This document shows, piece by piece, positions 42,471 through 50,273 of a stretch of 52,215 nt of DNA. Source of the stretch: Chloroflexota bacterium (GTDB taxonomy: Bacteria > Chloroflexota > Dormibacteria > Dormibacterales > Dormibacteraceae); contig VBIU01000022.1 of NCBI GenBank assembly GCA_005880945.1, positions 1-52,215 on the forward strand. The letters are read 5' to 3'. Both the position numbers and the translations under genes were made by a program. The notes under the pieces were generated by a model. That model saw nothing but the letters and a program-made list of their open reading frames with translations. It searched no databases and was not told the DNA's origin. Position 1 is the first letter of the stretch. Every line of letters starts with the position of its first letter.

Positions 42471-42698
42471 ATGAAACGGGTACTGCTCAGCATCGTTCTT
42501 GCCGGGGGCATGTTTGCCAGCGGCATCGTCAGCGCCAGCGCGTATACGTACTGCTCGCTGGACCCCACCCTCAAAATCGGTCTCCCCGTCACCTACAGCA
42601 TCAACCTGAAGGTATCGACCCCGCTGCTCTCGCCCGACGTCTACGCCAGCGGAACGAACAGCACGACGACCTTCGGCGGCGGAGTGGGGATCGGCTAA
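42471..42698 (+). CDS. Small secreted protein, 75 residues, unknown family
   Basis: ATG at 42471 with GAAAGG and GGGG upstream gives a signal peptide (MKRVLLSIVLAGGMFASGIV, cleavage near SASA-YTY) and a mature part of about 48 residues. The mature part is rich in Ser/Thr/Gly with one Cys (YTYCSLDPTLKIG) and ends in FGGGVGIG. The codon use fits the genome. It is a plausible real gene: strong signal peptide, own upstream gap, 21 bases before an HD-GYP gene. Function unknown; an extracellular structural or signalling peptide is possible. Confidence 0.68.
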   Translation: MKRVLLSIVLAGGMFASGIVSASAYTYCSLDPTLKIGLPVTYSINLKVSTPLLSPDVYASGTNSTTTFGGGVGIG

Positions 42699-42719
42699 GG
42701 AACTCCCCAGAGCGCGGTT

Positions 42720-44069
42720 ATGAGACCCCAGCTCCGCGCCTACCTGCTGGCGATGGCGGCACCCGCGGTGGCGGTGACGCTTCTGCTTCTGTGGCTGCCG
42801 CCGGCCCCGCCGGGCGACCCGTGGCTGGCCGCGTTGCTCGTCGCCCTCGGGGCGTTGGCGGCGAACTTCCCGGTGATGGTGTCGCCCCGCTACAAGGCCG
42901 ACGCCGCGCCCGCCATCTACATCGCGTTGGTCCTGATCTTTCCAGCGGCATTGGCGGTTGCGCTCGTCGGCTTGATACGCCTCGTGGGAGAGGGCGTGCT
43001 GTGCGTGAGGCGCAACCCGGCGACGGGTCGACGGCGGCGCCAGCCGATCGACCTGGTGTTCAACACTTCGCAGCTGATGCTGGCGTCGGCCGCCGCGGCA
43101 CTTGCCTTCAGGGCGCTGGCGCCCCATTCGGAGCTCGGTGCGGGCCTGTTGAGCGCGCTGCCCGGCGCCATCGTCGCCTCGTGTCTCCTCTATGTGATCA
43201 GCATCGCACTCGTCGTCGTCGCGGTCGGCCTGCACACCAGGCGCAACCCGTTCGAGATCTGGGTCGAGGCTGCGGCCGCGGACTTCAAGCAGACAGCCGC
43301 GCTGTATGTCGCCGGCTTCCTGCTGGCGGTGCTCTCCAACGGGCAGACGTGGCTGGCCCTCGCGATGATGGTGCCCGTCGCGGGCATCCAGCTCGCGCTG
43401 TCTCGATCGGTGCAGCTGATGGAGCAGACCATCGCCGCGGTCGAGTCGATGGCGGACGTGGTCGACCGCCGCGACCCGTATACGTTCCAACATTCGCAAA
43501 GCGTCGCGAACCATTCAGTCAGCATCGCGCGCAAATTGCGCTTGCCGGATCGCGAGGTCGAGCTGATCCGCCTCGCCGCCCGCGTCCATGACCTGGGCAA
43601 GATCGCCGTGCCCGACGAGGTCCTACACAAGCAGGGGCGGCTGACAAGCACCGAGTTCGAGCTGATGAAAAAGCATCCCGAGACCGGCGTCGAGATCCTG
43701 TCCAAGTTCCCGGAGTACAAGCGCGGTCGCGAGCTCGTGCTCGCCCATCACGAGCGGATGGACGGTCTCGGCTATCCGCGAGGCATCGCGGGCCCGGCGA
43801 TCGCTCTCGGAGCTCGCATCATCGCGGTCGCCGACTCATGGGATGCCATGACCTCCAACCGGCCATATCGAACGGCGCTCGACCACGACGTGGCGCTGGC
43901 GGAGCTGTACCGAGGTCGCGGCACCCAGTGGGATCCCGCGGTGGTCGACGCCTTCGCCAACACGTTGCCGGGAGCATCGCCAGAGGTCCGCCAGGGCCGT
44001 TTCGCCGAGGTGGGCCGGCCGCTGCTCCGCTCGCTGGGCGCGGCTGTGGGAGCGTTCGCCGGAAACTGA
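42720..44069 (+). CDS. Membrane-anchored HD-GYP-type phosphohydrolase
   Basis: A 449-residue protein with six or more N-terminal membrane helices (about 1-245) and a C-terminal HD-GYP domain. It shows the HD motif in VHDLGKIAVPDEVLHK, the upstream QHSQSVANHSVSIA and the GYP motif HHERMDGLGYPRG, all intact, so c-di-GMP hydrolysis is plausible. The membrane part is of the MASE/5TM-like kind with a conserved-looking RNP loop (RRNPFEIW). It follows the small secreted protein by 21 bases, so they may be cotranscribed. The last 60 residues beyond the HD domain are unusual and unassigned. Confidence 0.9.
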   Translation: MRPQLRAYLLAMAAPAVAVTLLLLWLPPAPPGDPWLAALLVALGALAANFPVMVSPRYKADAAPAIYIALVLIFPAALAVALVGLIRLVGEGVLCVRRNPATGRRRRQPIDLVFNTSQLMLASAAAALAFRALAPHSELGAGLLSALPGAIVASCLLYVISIALVVVAVGLHTRRNPFEIWVEAAAADFKQTAALYVAGFLLAVLSNGQTWLALAMMVPVAGIQLALSRSVQLMEQTIAAVESMADVVDRRDPYTFQHSQSVANHSVSIARKLRLPDREVELIRLAARVHDLGKIAVPDEVLHKQGRLTSTEFELMKKHPETGVEILSKFPEYKRGRELVLAHHERMDGLGYPRGIAGPAIALGARIIAVADSWDAMTSNRPYRTALDHDVALAELYRGRGTQWDPAVVDAFANTLPGASPEVRQGRFAEVGRPLLRSLGAAVGAFAGN

Positions 44070-44078
44070 CGAAGGCTC

Positions 44079-44094
44079 GCCGCCGAGTACTGCC
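44079..44094. repeat. 16-base sequence, copy B
   Basis: GCCGCCGAGTACTGCC, identical to 34603-34618. Here it forms part of the hairpin after the HD-GYP gene. Confidence 0.7.
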
Positions 44095-44108
44095 CGTACC
44101 GCTCGGCG
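44081..44108 (+). terminator. Hairpin after the HD-GYP gene
   Basis: CGCCGAG (44081-44087) pairs with CTCGGCG (44102-44108), a perfect 7-base stem around a 14-base loop containing two GTAC tetramers that can pair further. It begins 12 bases after the stop codon and is followed by TTCAACTCTTG, only moderately T-rich. Confidence 0.5.
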
Positions 44109-44173
44109 TTCAACTCTTGTAGGGGTTTTGCGCCTTGGCGTAGATGGGAAGTCTCATCACGGGGGAATTTCAA

Positions 44174-44599
44174 ATGGCACAGATGGTTCGCGAGGTTATG
44201 ACCGAAGAACCAGTGGTTCTCGAGGACACGGCCACCGTATTCGACGCTGCGCGCTCGATGCGCGAGGGCGACTTCGGGACGGTGATCATCGTCAAGGGCA
44301 GGGGTGGCTCGGTTTGCGGAGTGGTGACGGACCGTGACATCGTCGTGCGCGCGGTCGCCGAAGGCCGCGATCCGAAGTCGGTCACGCTCGGCGAGATCTG
44401 CACCGCGGAAGTCACGACGGTCACGCCGGAGGAGCCGGTGGAGAAGGTGGTGCTCTTGATGCGTCAGAGGGCGATCAGGAGAGTCCCTGTCGTCGAGGGC
44501 GGCAAGCCGGTTGGCGTCGTATCGCTGGGCGACCTGGCCATGGAGAAGGACGAAGGCTCGACGCTCGCCGACATCAGCGCCGCCCCTCCGAACAACTAG
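44174..44599 (+). CDS. CBS-pair protein
   Basis: A 141-residue cytoplasmic protein made of two CBS domains: MVREVMTEEPVVLEDTATVF through GVVTDRDIVVRAV, and EICTAEVTTVTPEEPVEKVV through GVVSLGDLAME. The domain pair binds adenine nucleotides in many proteins. ATG at 44174 has GGGGGA upstream; an in-frame ATG 30 bases earlier lacks a ribosome-binding site. No enzyme domain is attached, so it should act as a sensor or partner. It converges on the permease-YHS gene. Confidence 0.9.
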   Translation: MAQMVREVMTEEPVVLEDTATVFDAARSMREGDFGTVIIVKGRGGSVCGVVTDRDIVVRAVAEGRDPKSVTLGEICTAEVTTVTPEEPVEKVVLLMRQRAIRRVPVVEGGKPVGVVSLGDLAMEKDEGSTLADISAAPPNN

Positions 44600-44612
44600 C
44601 GCCCCCCGGCGC
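44599..44612. terminator. Short GC hairpin between convergent genes
   Basis: GCGCC, loop CCCC, GGCGC: a perfect 5-base stem starting at the last base of the CBS gene's stop codon (TAG, 44597-44599), 3 bases before the opposite gene's end. Short but all GC. Confidence 0.4.
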
Positions 44613-44615
44613 GAA

Positions 44616-45926
44616 TCAGCGTGAGTGGCCGCCGTGGCTCGTGTGGCCGCTCTGCGGCCCGCGCGCCAGGTACCGGCCGGGGTCGCCCTGAAAGGCCTTA
44701 CGGCAGCCTGCCGAGCAGAAGTAATAGGTAGTGCCCAGGTGCTCGACCTTCTCTTCGGCGGTAGCCGGATCGACGGTCATCCCGCACACCGGGTCGGTGA
44801 CTGTTGGCGCATGCGCCGCCGACGGGTGGGCCATGCCTCGAAGCATGTCGACGCCTCCCGTCGTGAGGAATCGCCAACCCAGCACGGCCATCAGGGCCAC
44901 GAAAGCGATGTCGAGAAACGTCGTGTAGTTCCACGCCGGTTGCGTATCGAGCACTGCGACATGGTGGTTTGACGGCACCAATCCCAGCATCTGGAAGGCA
45001 CCTCCGATCAGGAAGCCCGCCAGCGCCATCGCGAGGTACGACACCGCGAGCAGGTAGAGCGACATGCGTCCGCCGTAATACTTCCTGTAGATGTTCAGGA
45101 TGGGGAGGATGATCAGGTCGGCGAAGATGAAGCTGATCACGCCGCCGAAGCTGATGCCGCCGTTCCACAGGACGACGGCGAGAGGTACGTTCCCGACCGA
45201 GCAGACGAAGCTGAGCATCGAGATGATGGGTCCGACGACAGGCCCCCAGATCTCGTTCAGGACCGGCTGGTTGGTGAGGAAGAAAGCCTGCCAGACGCTG
45301 TTGGGCACCCACGCGGCGAGCGCGCCGGCGATCAGGAATCCCAACCCGAGGTCGATGTACAGGCTGTAGATGTCCATGTAGAAGTAGTGCGAGATGGCGG
45401 TGAACGCCCGCGGCGAGAACAGCCTCGCGAGAAACGGCCCATCGGTGATCGACATGTCATGGTCGCCGTGTCCTTCCATCGTCGAGGCGACGACCCCGCG
45501 TTCCGCCTGCGTCCTGGCCTCGACGACCATCCGCTCGCGCAGGGTCAGCTTGAAGATGATCCAGAGCAGCACCGCCATCAGGAGGCCGCCCGCGAACTCG
45601 GCAGCGACGAACTGCCAGCCGAGGAGGATGAGCAAGACCAGCCCAAGCTCGAATACCAGGTTGGTCGACGCGAACTCGAAGATCATCGCGTTGACGAAGC
45701 TGGCTCCTCTGCGGAACAGCGCCCTGGCCACCGCCACCGCGGCGTAGGAGCACGAGGAGCTCGCCGCCCCGAAGCCGCACGCGAGCACGAAGCCCTTCAG
45801 GTCAGGGCGTCCGAGCGCGCCCGCCACTGCCCGTTTCGAAACCACCGTCTGGACGATCGCCGAGAGCAGGAAGCCGAAAGCGAGCGGCCAGAGCACCTCC
45901 CACAGCATGAAGAGCGAGATCTGCAA
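44616..45926 (-). CDS. Permease (DUF318/ArsP-like) fused to a C-terminal YHS domain
   Basis: A 436-residue protein with ten or so membrane helices, the permease family (Pfam permease PF03773, which includes ArsP-like transporters). ACGFGAASSSCSYAAVA and SVGNVPLAVVLWNGG are the two family motifs. A His-rich cytoplasmic loop (GHGDHDM) lies mid-protein. The C-terminus (about 378-420) is a YHS metal-binding domain: DPVCGMTV and YYFCSAGCRKAF, with a His-rich tail (SGHTSHGGHSR). The only start codon in frame is TTG at 45926, without a clear ribosome-binding site, 34 bases after csoR. It is probably a Cu or other soft-metal transporter regulated by CsoR. Confidence 0.88.
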   Translation of the reverse strand: MQISLFMLWEVLWPLAFGFLLSAIVQTVVSKRAVAGALGRPDLKGFVLACGFGAASSSCSYAAVAVARALFRRGASFVNAMIFEFASTNLVFELGLVLLILLGWQFVAAEFAGGLLMAVLLWIIFKLTLRERMVVEARTQAERGVVASTMEGHGDHDMSITDGPFLARLFSPRAFTAISHYFYMDIYSLYIDLGLGFLIAGALAAWVPNSVWQAFFLTNQPVLNEIWGPVVGPIISMLSFVCSVGNVPLAVVLWNGGISFGGVISFIFADLIILPILNIYRKYYGGRMSLYLLAVSYLAMALAGFLIGGAFQMLGLVPSNHHVAVLDTQPAWNYTTFLDIAFVALMAVLGWRFLTTGGVDMLRGMAHPSAAHAPTVTDPVCGMTVDPATAEEKVEHLGTTYYFCSAGCRKAFQGDPGRYLARGPQSGHTSHGGHSR

Positions 45927-45960
45927 GGCGTGCAGGACGGCGTTGACGATGAAAACCGTC

Positions 45961-46236
45961 TTAGCTCCTCACCAGCCGCTCGACAGCATCGTTCAGCTCC
46001 CGAACCTTCTTGGTGCCGCCGCCCGACCGGATCGCCTCGGCCACGCAGTGCTCCGTGTGGTCGGCGAGGAGCTGAAGCGCAACGCCCTCGAGCGCCGCCC
46101 TGGTCGCGTTGACCTGGGTGAGGACGTCGATGCAGTACCGGTCCTCCTCAATCATCTTTTGAATCCCGCGCACCTGACCCTCGATGCGCCGAAGCCGCGA
46201 TTGGATTCTCTGCTTATCCTTGGCGTAACCTGGCAT
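45961..46236 (-). CDS. csoR: CsoR-family copper-sensing repressor
   Basis: A 91-residue all-helical repressor of the CsoR/RcnR family. The Cu(I) ligands Cys-His-Cys are in place: Cys35 (DRYCIDVLTQ), His60 and Cys64 (ADHTEHC), matching the C-H-C pattern of CsoR rather than the RcnR nickel/cobalt set. ATG at 46236 gives the normal N-terminus (MPGYAKDKQRI). Its promoter -10 lies 6 bases before the ATG, so the transcript should be leaderless. Cu(I) binding should release it from the palindrome at 46243-46265 and so switch on both directions. Confidence 0.93.
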   Translation of the reverse strand: MPGYAKDKQRIQSRLRRIEGQVRGIQKMIEEDRYCIDVLTQVNATRAALEGVALQLLADHTEHCVAEAIRSGGGTKKVRELNDAVERLVRS

Positions 46237-46242
46237 CTTGCA

Positions 46243-46265
46243 AATATACCCCCTATGGGTATATT
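46243..46265. promoter_or_regulatory. CsoR operator overlapping divergent promoters
   Basis: A perfect 9-base inverted repeat, AATATACCC (46243-46251) and GGGTATATT (46257-46265), around CCTAT. It matches the known CsoR box style (TACCC paired with GGGTA). The outer TATATT of each arm is a good -10 box: leftward it ends 6 bases before the csoR ATG; rightward TTGCAA (46238-46243) lies 16 bases ahead of it as a -35. Confidence 0.85.
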
Positions 46266-46284
46266 CGCCGGCGAGTGGCACTCG

Positions 46285-47112
46285 ATGCCGTCCCCGAACA
46301 CGGAACCCCTGACGCTCGGGCGGTGTATCACGTGGGTGAAACCGGGTCGGGTGTGGAAGATCGCCGTGGCGGCGGCGGCCGTGCTGGTGATCGGCGGCCT
46401 TGGCGCCTATGAGTGGATAGTGCTGACGCGTCCGCCCGAGCTCGGCCTGGCGAGCGGGATCAATCACAGCCCGGCGCCCTCACCGGCAGCGGGTGATCCG
46501 CTCGCCGAGGTCTGCAGGCAGCCGGCGGTGCCGGGAAGGAGCTCGAGCACGACGGCGCTCGGTCTCTGGGTCGTGCAGCCAGGATCGGTGGCCGGGTACC
46601 GAGCTCATGAGAAGTTCGCCCAGCTGCCTTCCCCCCACGTGGCGGTGGCGAGAACTGACCAGGTGAGCGGATGGCTGCTGGTCGGCGGCACCGATGCCGC
46701 TCCGCAGATCGAGACTGCATGCGTCGCCGTCCGGCTGGCCGGGCTGCGCAGCGTCGACCAGCTGCCGGGCTTCAACACCGCGGACCGAGACGAGAGCGCC
46801 AGGGATTTCCTCCATGTGGCGGCGCACCCTTATGCGGTCTTCCAGCCGTACCCGTCGCCGATCGATCCAGCCATCGCGCGAGGCGGCACGTTCCACATGC
46901 GCGTGGCTGGCGCGCTAGAGCTGAACGGAACGAGCCGGCCGGCGACGTTCGCGATTGCCGTCCGGTTCGCCGACCAGCAGGCGGCCGGGGCCGGCAACGC
47001 GACAGTCGACGTGGCGGACTTCGGTATCGACGTGCCCCAAACCGCGGGCGACTTCGTAGCGGTCACTCCGCAGATAACTCTCGAGGTCTCGCTTGTTCTG
47101 CTGAAGCCCTGA
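46285..47112 (+). CDS. Membrane-anchored YceI-family protein
   Basis: A 275-residue protein with one N-terminal membrane helix (IAVAAAAVLVIGGLGAYEWI) and an extracytoplasmic YceI lipocalin-like domain. GLWVVQPGSVAGYRAHEKFA, DQVSGWLLVGG, NTADRDESARDFLHVAAHPY and the C-terminal DVPQTAGDFVAVTPQITLEV follow the family pattern. ATG at 46285 was chosen; ATG at 46255 lies inside the operator and GTG at 46336 is also possible. YceI proteins bind isoprenoids or quinones. The operator it shares with csoR makes this one probably copper-responsive. The link between YceI and copper is inference from context. Confidence 0.85.
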   Translation: MPSPNTEPLTLGRCITWVKPGRVWKIAVAAAAVLVIGGLGAYEWIVLTRPPELGLASGINHSPAPSPAAGDPLAEVCRQPAVPGRSSSTTALGLWVVQPGSVAGYRAHEKFAQLPSPHVAVARTDQVSGWLLVGGTDAAPQIETACVAVRLAGLRSVDQLPGFNTADRDESARDFLHVAAHPYAVFQPYPSPIDPAIARGGTFHMRVAGALELNGTSRPATFAIAVRFADQQAAGAGNATVDVADFGIDVPQTAGDFVAVTPQITLEVSLVLLKP

Positions 47113-47147
47113 CCGCCGGGATCCGGATCCTCCCGACCCCGGGCCGA

Positions 47148-48263
47148 ATGTCCCATTGCCCCCGGCCGAGGCCGCCCGAGACAATCGCTTCGACGGCGGT
47201 GGATAAGCCCGCGGTAGTCGAGCGGCCGAATACAGGCCTGGTCGCCTGCCGTCCTGACGACCCTTCGTGGCGCCGGCTGGTGCAGGTCCATCCGGCGGCG
47301 ACTGCTTTTCACCACCCGGCTTGGTCGGACGCGATCAGCGCGAGCTACGGATTCCCGGCCTACGTCCTGGCGCAGCAGGCCGCTGACGGGACGATCGTGG
47401 CGGGACTTCCCGCTCAGCTGGTCCGGACGCCGTTCCGCCGCCCGCGGGTCGTCTCGCTGCCGTTCACCGATCACTGCCCTCCGCTCGTCGCGCCGGACGC
47501 GGATGCAGGCGGCTTTCTCGGAGCCCTCGAGCGATGGCGTGACGAAGCCGGCCGGCCCGCCCTGGAGATTCGTGCAGCACTGCCGGCCTCGACCGGAATG
47601 CAAACAGACGCCATCGGCACGCGGCGCTTGATCGAGCTCGATGCCGAACCCTCGATCCTGTTCGCGCGCCTCCACCGCAATCGAATTCAGAAACGAGTAC
47701 GCAGGTCGCGCGAGCTCGGGGTGGAGGTGTCGATCACGCGCGACCGCGCAGACCTGCCCGCTTTCTACCGGCTCCATTGCGAGACGCGCCGGCGCCAGGG
47801 GGTGCCGGTGCAGCCACGCCGTTTCATCGAGAGCATCTGGGAGCGCTTGATCGAACCGGGACTTGGCTTCGTGGTCATCGCGTCGATTCGCGACAAGCCC
47901 GTAGCCGTGGCGCTCATCCTGAGCTGGAACCGCCACCTGATCTATAAGTTCGGTGCCTCGGACAGCGGCCATTGGAAGCTCGGCGCGAACTTTCTCGTGC
48001 ACTGGACGGCGATGGAATGGGGCTGCGTCAACGGTTACCTGGATTACGACTTCGGCCGCACCGACTCCAGGCACGAGAGCCTGCGGGAGTTCAAGGCGGC
48101 GTGGGGCGGGTCGGAGCTCCCCCTCGTCCACTCCTACCTTGGAACGCCTGTGCGAGGGCGAGGCGCTGGGCGCGCGACTTCGGCCCTGGCGCACCTGATC
48201 AAACGCTCGCCGACCCTGGTCTGCCGGGGCGTCGGTGAGCTGCTCTACAGGTACGCGGCATGA
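47148..48263 (+). CDS. FemAB/GNAT-like peptidoglycan or glycan acyltransferase
   Basis: A 371-residue protein of the FemAB-like GNAT group. It has two GNAT-type halves: the first with TAFHHPAWSDAISASYGFPA, the second with RLHRNRIQKRVRRSRELGV, FYRLHCETRRRQGVP and LIYKFGASDSGHWKLGAN, the last typical of FemAB-family proteins in exopolysaccharide loci. The start is uncertain: ATG at 47148 or GTG at 47199, neither with a ribosome-binding site. It overlaps the polysaccharide deacetylase gene by ATGA and starts 35 bases after the YceI gene. Probably modifies a cell-surface glycan or its peptide. Confidence 0.82.
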   Translation: MSHCPRPRPPETIASTAVDKPAVVERPNTGLVACRPDDPSWRRLVQVHPAATAFHHPAWSDAISASYGFPAYVLAQQAADGTIVAGLPAQLVRTPFRRPRVVSLPFTDHCPPLVAPDADAGGFLGALERWRDEAGRPALEIRAALPASTGMQTDAIGTRRLIELDAEPSILFARLHRNRIQKRVRRSRELGVEVSITRDRADLPAFYRLHCETRRRQGVPVQPRRFIESIWERLIEPGLGFVVIASIRDKPVAVALILSWNRHLIYKFGASDSGHWKLGANFLVHWTAMEWGCVNGYLDYDFGRTDSRHESLREFKAAWGGSELPLVHSYLGTPVRGRGAGRATSALAHLIKRSPTLVCRGVGELLYRYAA

Positions 48264-49528
48264 ATCCCGACCTCTATCGACAGAACTCGCCGGATCGTTT
48301 CTGGCGAGTCCTGTCCGAGCCCGAGCCCGCGCGCGAGGAGTGGGAGCTCGCGATCTCGAGGGCGGCGGCGGTTCTTCCCGCTGAAGCCTGGAGGGAGGGC
48401 GACCAGGTCGACTCCATCCTCGCGCAAACCCTCGGCGAAGGTCAGTTCGGACCCGGTCACTGGCGCCTCGGCCGGGCCAGCGAGGTCTACTACGCTCTCA
48501 AGCCGGTGCTGCCGCGCAGCTTGACCCGCCGCCTCAAGGGGTGGTACGGAGCGCACCGTGCCGGGGCTGGGCGGCTGGGCTGGCCGATCGAAAGCAGATA
48601 CGTGCGCTTCCAGTTCGACGCCGTGCGACAGCTGGCCGGCATCCTGGGGCGTCCGAGCCTGCGATTTCTCGATTTCTGGCCTGGCGGCTCCCAGTACGCC
48701 TGGGTGCTCACGCACGACATCGAGACGGAGGCCGGCCAGTCCTTCGCCAGCGAGGTGGCCGACCTCGACGCCGCATTTGGATTTCGATCAGCGTTCAACT
48801 TCGTGCCCGAGCGGTACCGCGTCGACCGCCGGCTGATGGAGAACCTGCGTGAGCGAGGCTTCGAGATCGGGGTGCACGGGCTCAAGCACGATGGAAAAGA
48901 CTTCCGCTCCGAGTCCGAGTTCCTCCGGCGCGCCGCGTTGACCAACTGCCACCTCCACGACTTCCAGGCGGTCGGCTTTCGGGCGCCGCTCACCCACAGG
49001 AACCCGGACTGGATGCAGGCGCTGGACGTCGAGTACGACGCCTCGTTCTTCGACACGGACCCGTACGAGCCGATCGCGGGCGGCACGATGAGCATCTGGC
49101 CGTTCCTGCTCGGGCGGTTCGTCGAGCTGCCTTACACGCTCACCCAGGACTACACGGTCTCAACGGTGTTGGGTGAGACCACACCCAGGCTGTGGTTGGA
49201 GAAGGTGGATTTCATTCGCGCCAATCACGGCATGGCGCTCCTCAACACACACCCTGACTACCTCAGGCATCCGAAGACCTGGTCCATGTACTCCGCATTT
49301 CTCGAGGCGATGTCGTCGCGCGGCGACCACTACCACGCCCTGCCGCGCGAGGTCGCCCGGTGGTGGCGAGCCCGAGCGGCCGCGGCCGCGATTCAGGATC
49401 TACCCGAAGGCTCTGTTGCGATCATTGGAGCCGACGGCGAGATCAGCCGATCGGAATCTGCCAATCCGAACGGCCGACATGCTGCCCGTACTGAGGATGC
49501 GAGAAGTAGTGCAGCACGTACTGCTTGA
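48260..49528 (+). CDS. Polysaccharide deacetylase-family protein (NodB-like)
   Basis: A 422-residue carbohydrate esterase family 4-like protein. Metal-site motifs are LTHDIETEAG (Asp catalytic/binding pair), GVHGLKHDGKDF (H-x3-H) and VGFRAPLTHRNPDW (Arg-Ala-Pro loop). There is no signal peptide. The first 120 residues precede the catalytic fold, and the C-terminal 40 are Ala/Arg/Ser-rich. That low-complexity tail runs 86 bases into the convergent methyltransferase gene. It probably removes acetyl groups from a glycan or lipid-linked sugar before export. It is coupled to the FemAB-like gene. Confidence 0.87.
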   Translation: MNPDLYRQNSPDRFWRVLSEPEPAREEWELAISRAAAVLPAEAWREGDQVDSILAQTLGEGQFGPGHWRLGRASEVYYALKPVLPRSLTRRLKGWYGAHRAGAGRLGWPIESRYVRFQFDAVRQLAGILGRPSLRFLDFWPGGSQYAWVLTHDIETEAGQSFASEVADLDAAFGFRSAFNFVPERYRVDRRLMENLRERGFEIGVHGLKHDGKDFRSESEFLRRAALTNCHLHDFQAVGFRAPLTHRNPDWMQALDVEYDASFFDTDPYEPIAGGTMSIWPFLLGRFVELPYTLTQDYTVSTVLGETTPRLWLEKVDFIRANHGMALLNTHPDYLRHPKTWSMYSAFLEAMSSRGDHYHALPREVARWWRARAAAAAIQDLPEGSVAIIGADGEISRSESANPNGRHAARTEDARSSAARTA

Positions 49529-50273
49529 CGTGCCATTCCGCCGGGATCATCCGCTTGTACGCAAGCCCGTGAATCCTCGCCAGCTTGCGGTCCGCGCGGG
49601 CGGCGTTGAACTCTGATATCGCGAGCAGCTCCCCCGTGTACTCCGAGTGGAGCTCCCAGTCGTCGCCGACGACGTCATCGAAATGGCAGAACACACGCGG
49701 CAGCAGCAGCCACGAATCCACCGAGAGGAGCGCGAGCGCAGCCACGGTGGAGGAGTAATAGTCGAGGTCGAACGCGACAAAGCCGATTGGGGCGATGCCG
49801 GGCCGGGACACGAAATCGGGCACAGTCTCCGCAACGTCGCCGACGATTATCTCGGCCGACTTGAGCCGGCTCTCGAGGACCTGCCTCTTCATCTTGAAGT
49901 AGCCCGGCTTCCAGACATAAGGCATGTCGCGATAGTCGACTGGCGCCGGCATCCCCGATCCCAGGTCGAATCCAAACACGTCGATCTCGATGCCGAAGCG
50001 CGCCTCAATCTCTCGAGCATGGCTCTCGAGAGCCATCAGCCCGCGACCCCCTGCCACACCCAGCTCGATGACCGAGATGCCTTTCAGGCCGAGGGCCTTT
50101 GCCTGGCGGGCCGCCTGGTAGGTCCCGTACGCGTAACCGGGCCGATCGAGAGCGTCCCACTTGAGCCTGCTCTCGAACGAGGCCCACGGCCACCTGAGAA
50201 GAAGCTCCCTTGGGATGCGAGCAGGTTCGAGCGCGGCGCGACCGAGACGCTTGACGCTATTTTTCGATGACAC
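49443..50273 (-). CDS. SAM-dependent methyltransferase-like protein in the glycan cluster
   Basis: A 276-residue protein, starting with GTG at 50273. The Rossmann motif I reads SVIELGVAGGRGLMALE, followed by FGFDLGSGMP and a later acidic FVAFDLDYYSSTVAALALL segment, as in class I methyltransferases that act on sugars in glycan or glycosylated natural-product loci (TylF/macrocin-like). It overlaps the next methyltransferase gene by 17 bases and the convergent deacetylase by 86. The target is unknown. Confidence 0.72.
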   Translation of the reverse strand: MSSKNSVKRLGRAALEPARIPRELLLRWPWASFESRLKWDALDRPGYAYGTYQAARQAKALGLKGISVIELGVAGGRGLMALESHAREIEARFGIEIDVFGFDLGSGMPAPVDYRDMPYVWKPGYFKMKRQVLESRLKSAEIIVGDVAETVPDFVSRPGIAPIGFVAFDLDYYSSTVAALALLSVDSWLLLPRVFCHFDDVVGDDWELHSEYTGELLAISEFNAARADRKLARIHGLAYKRMIPAEWHVKQYVLHYFSHPQYGQHVGRSDWQIPIG

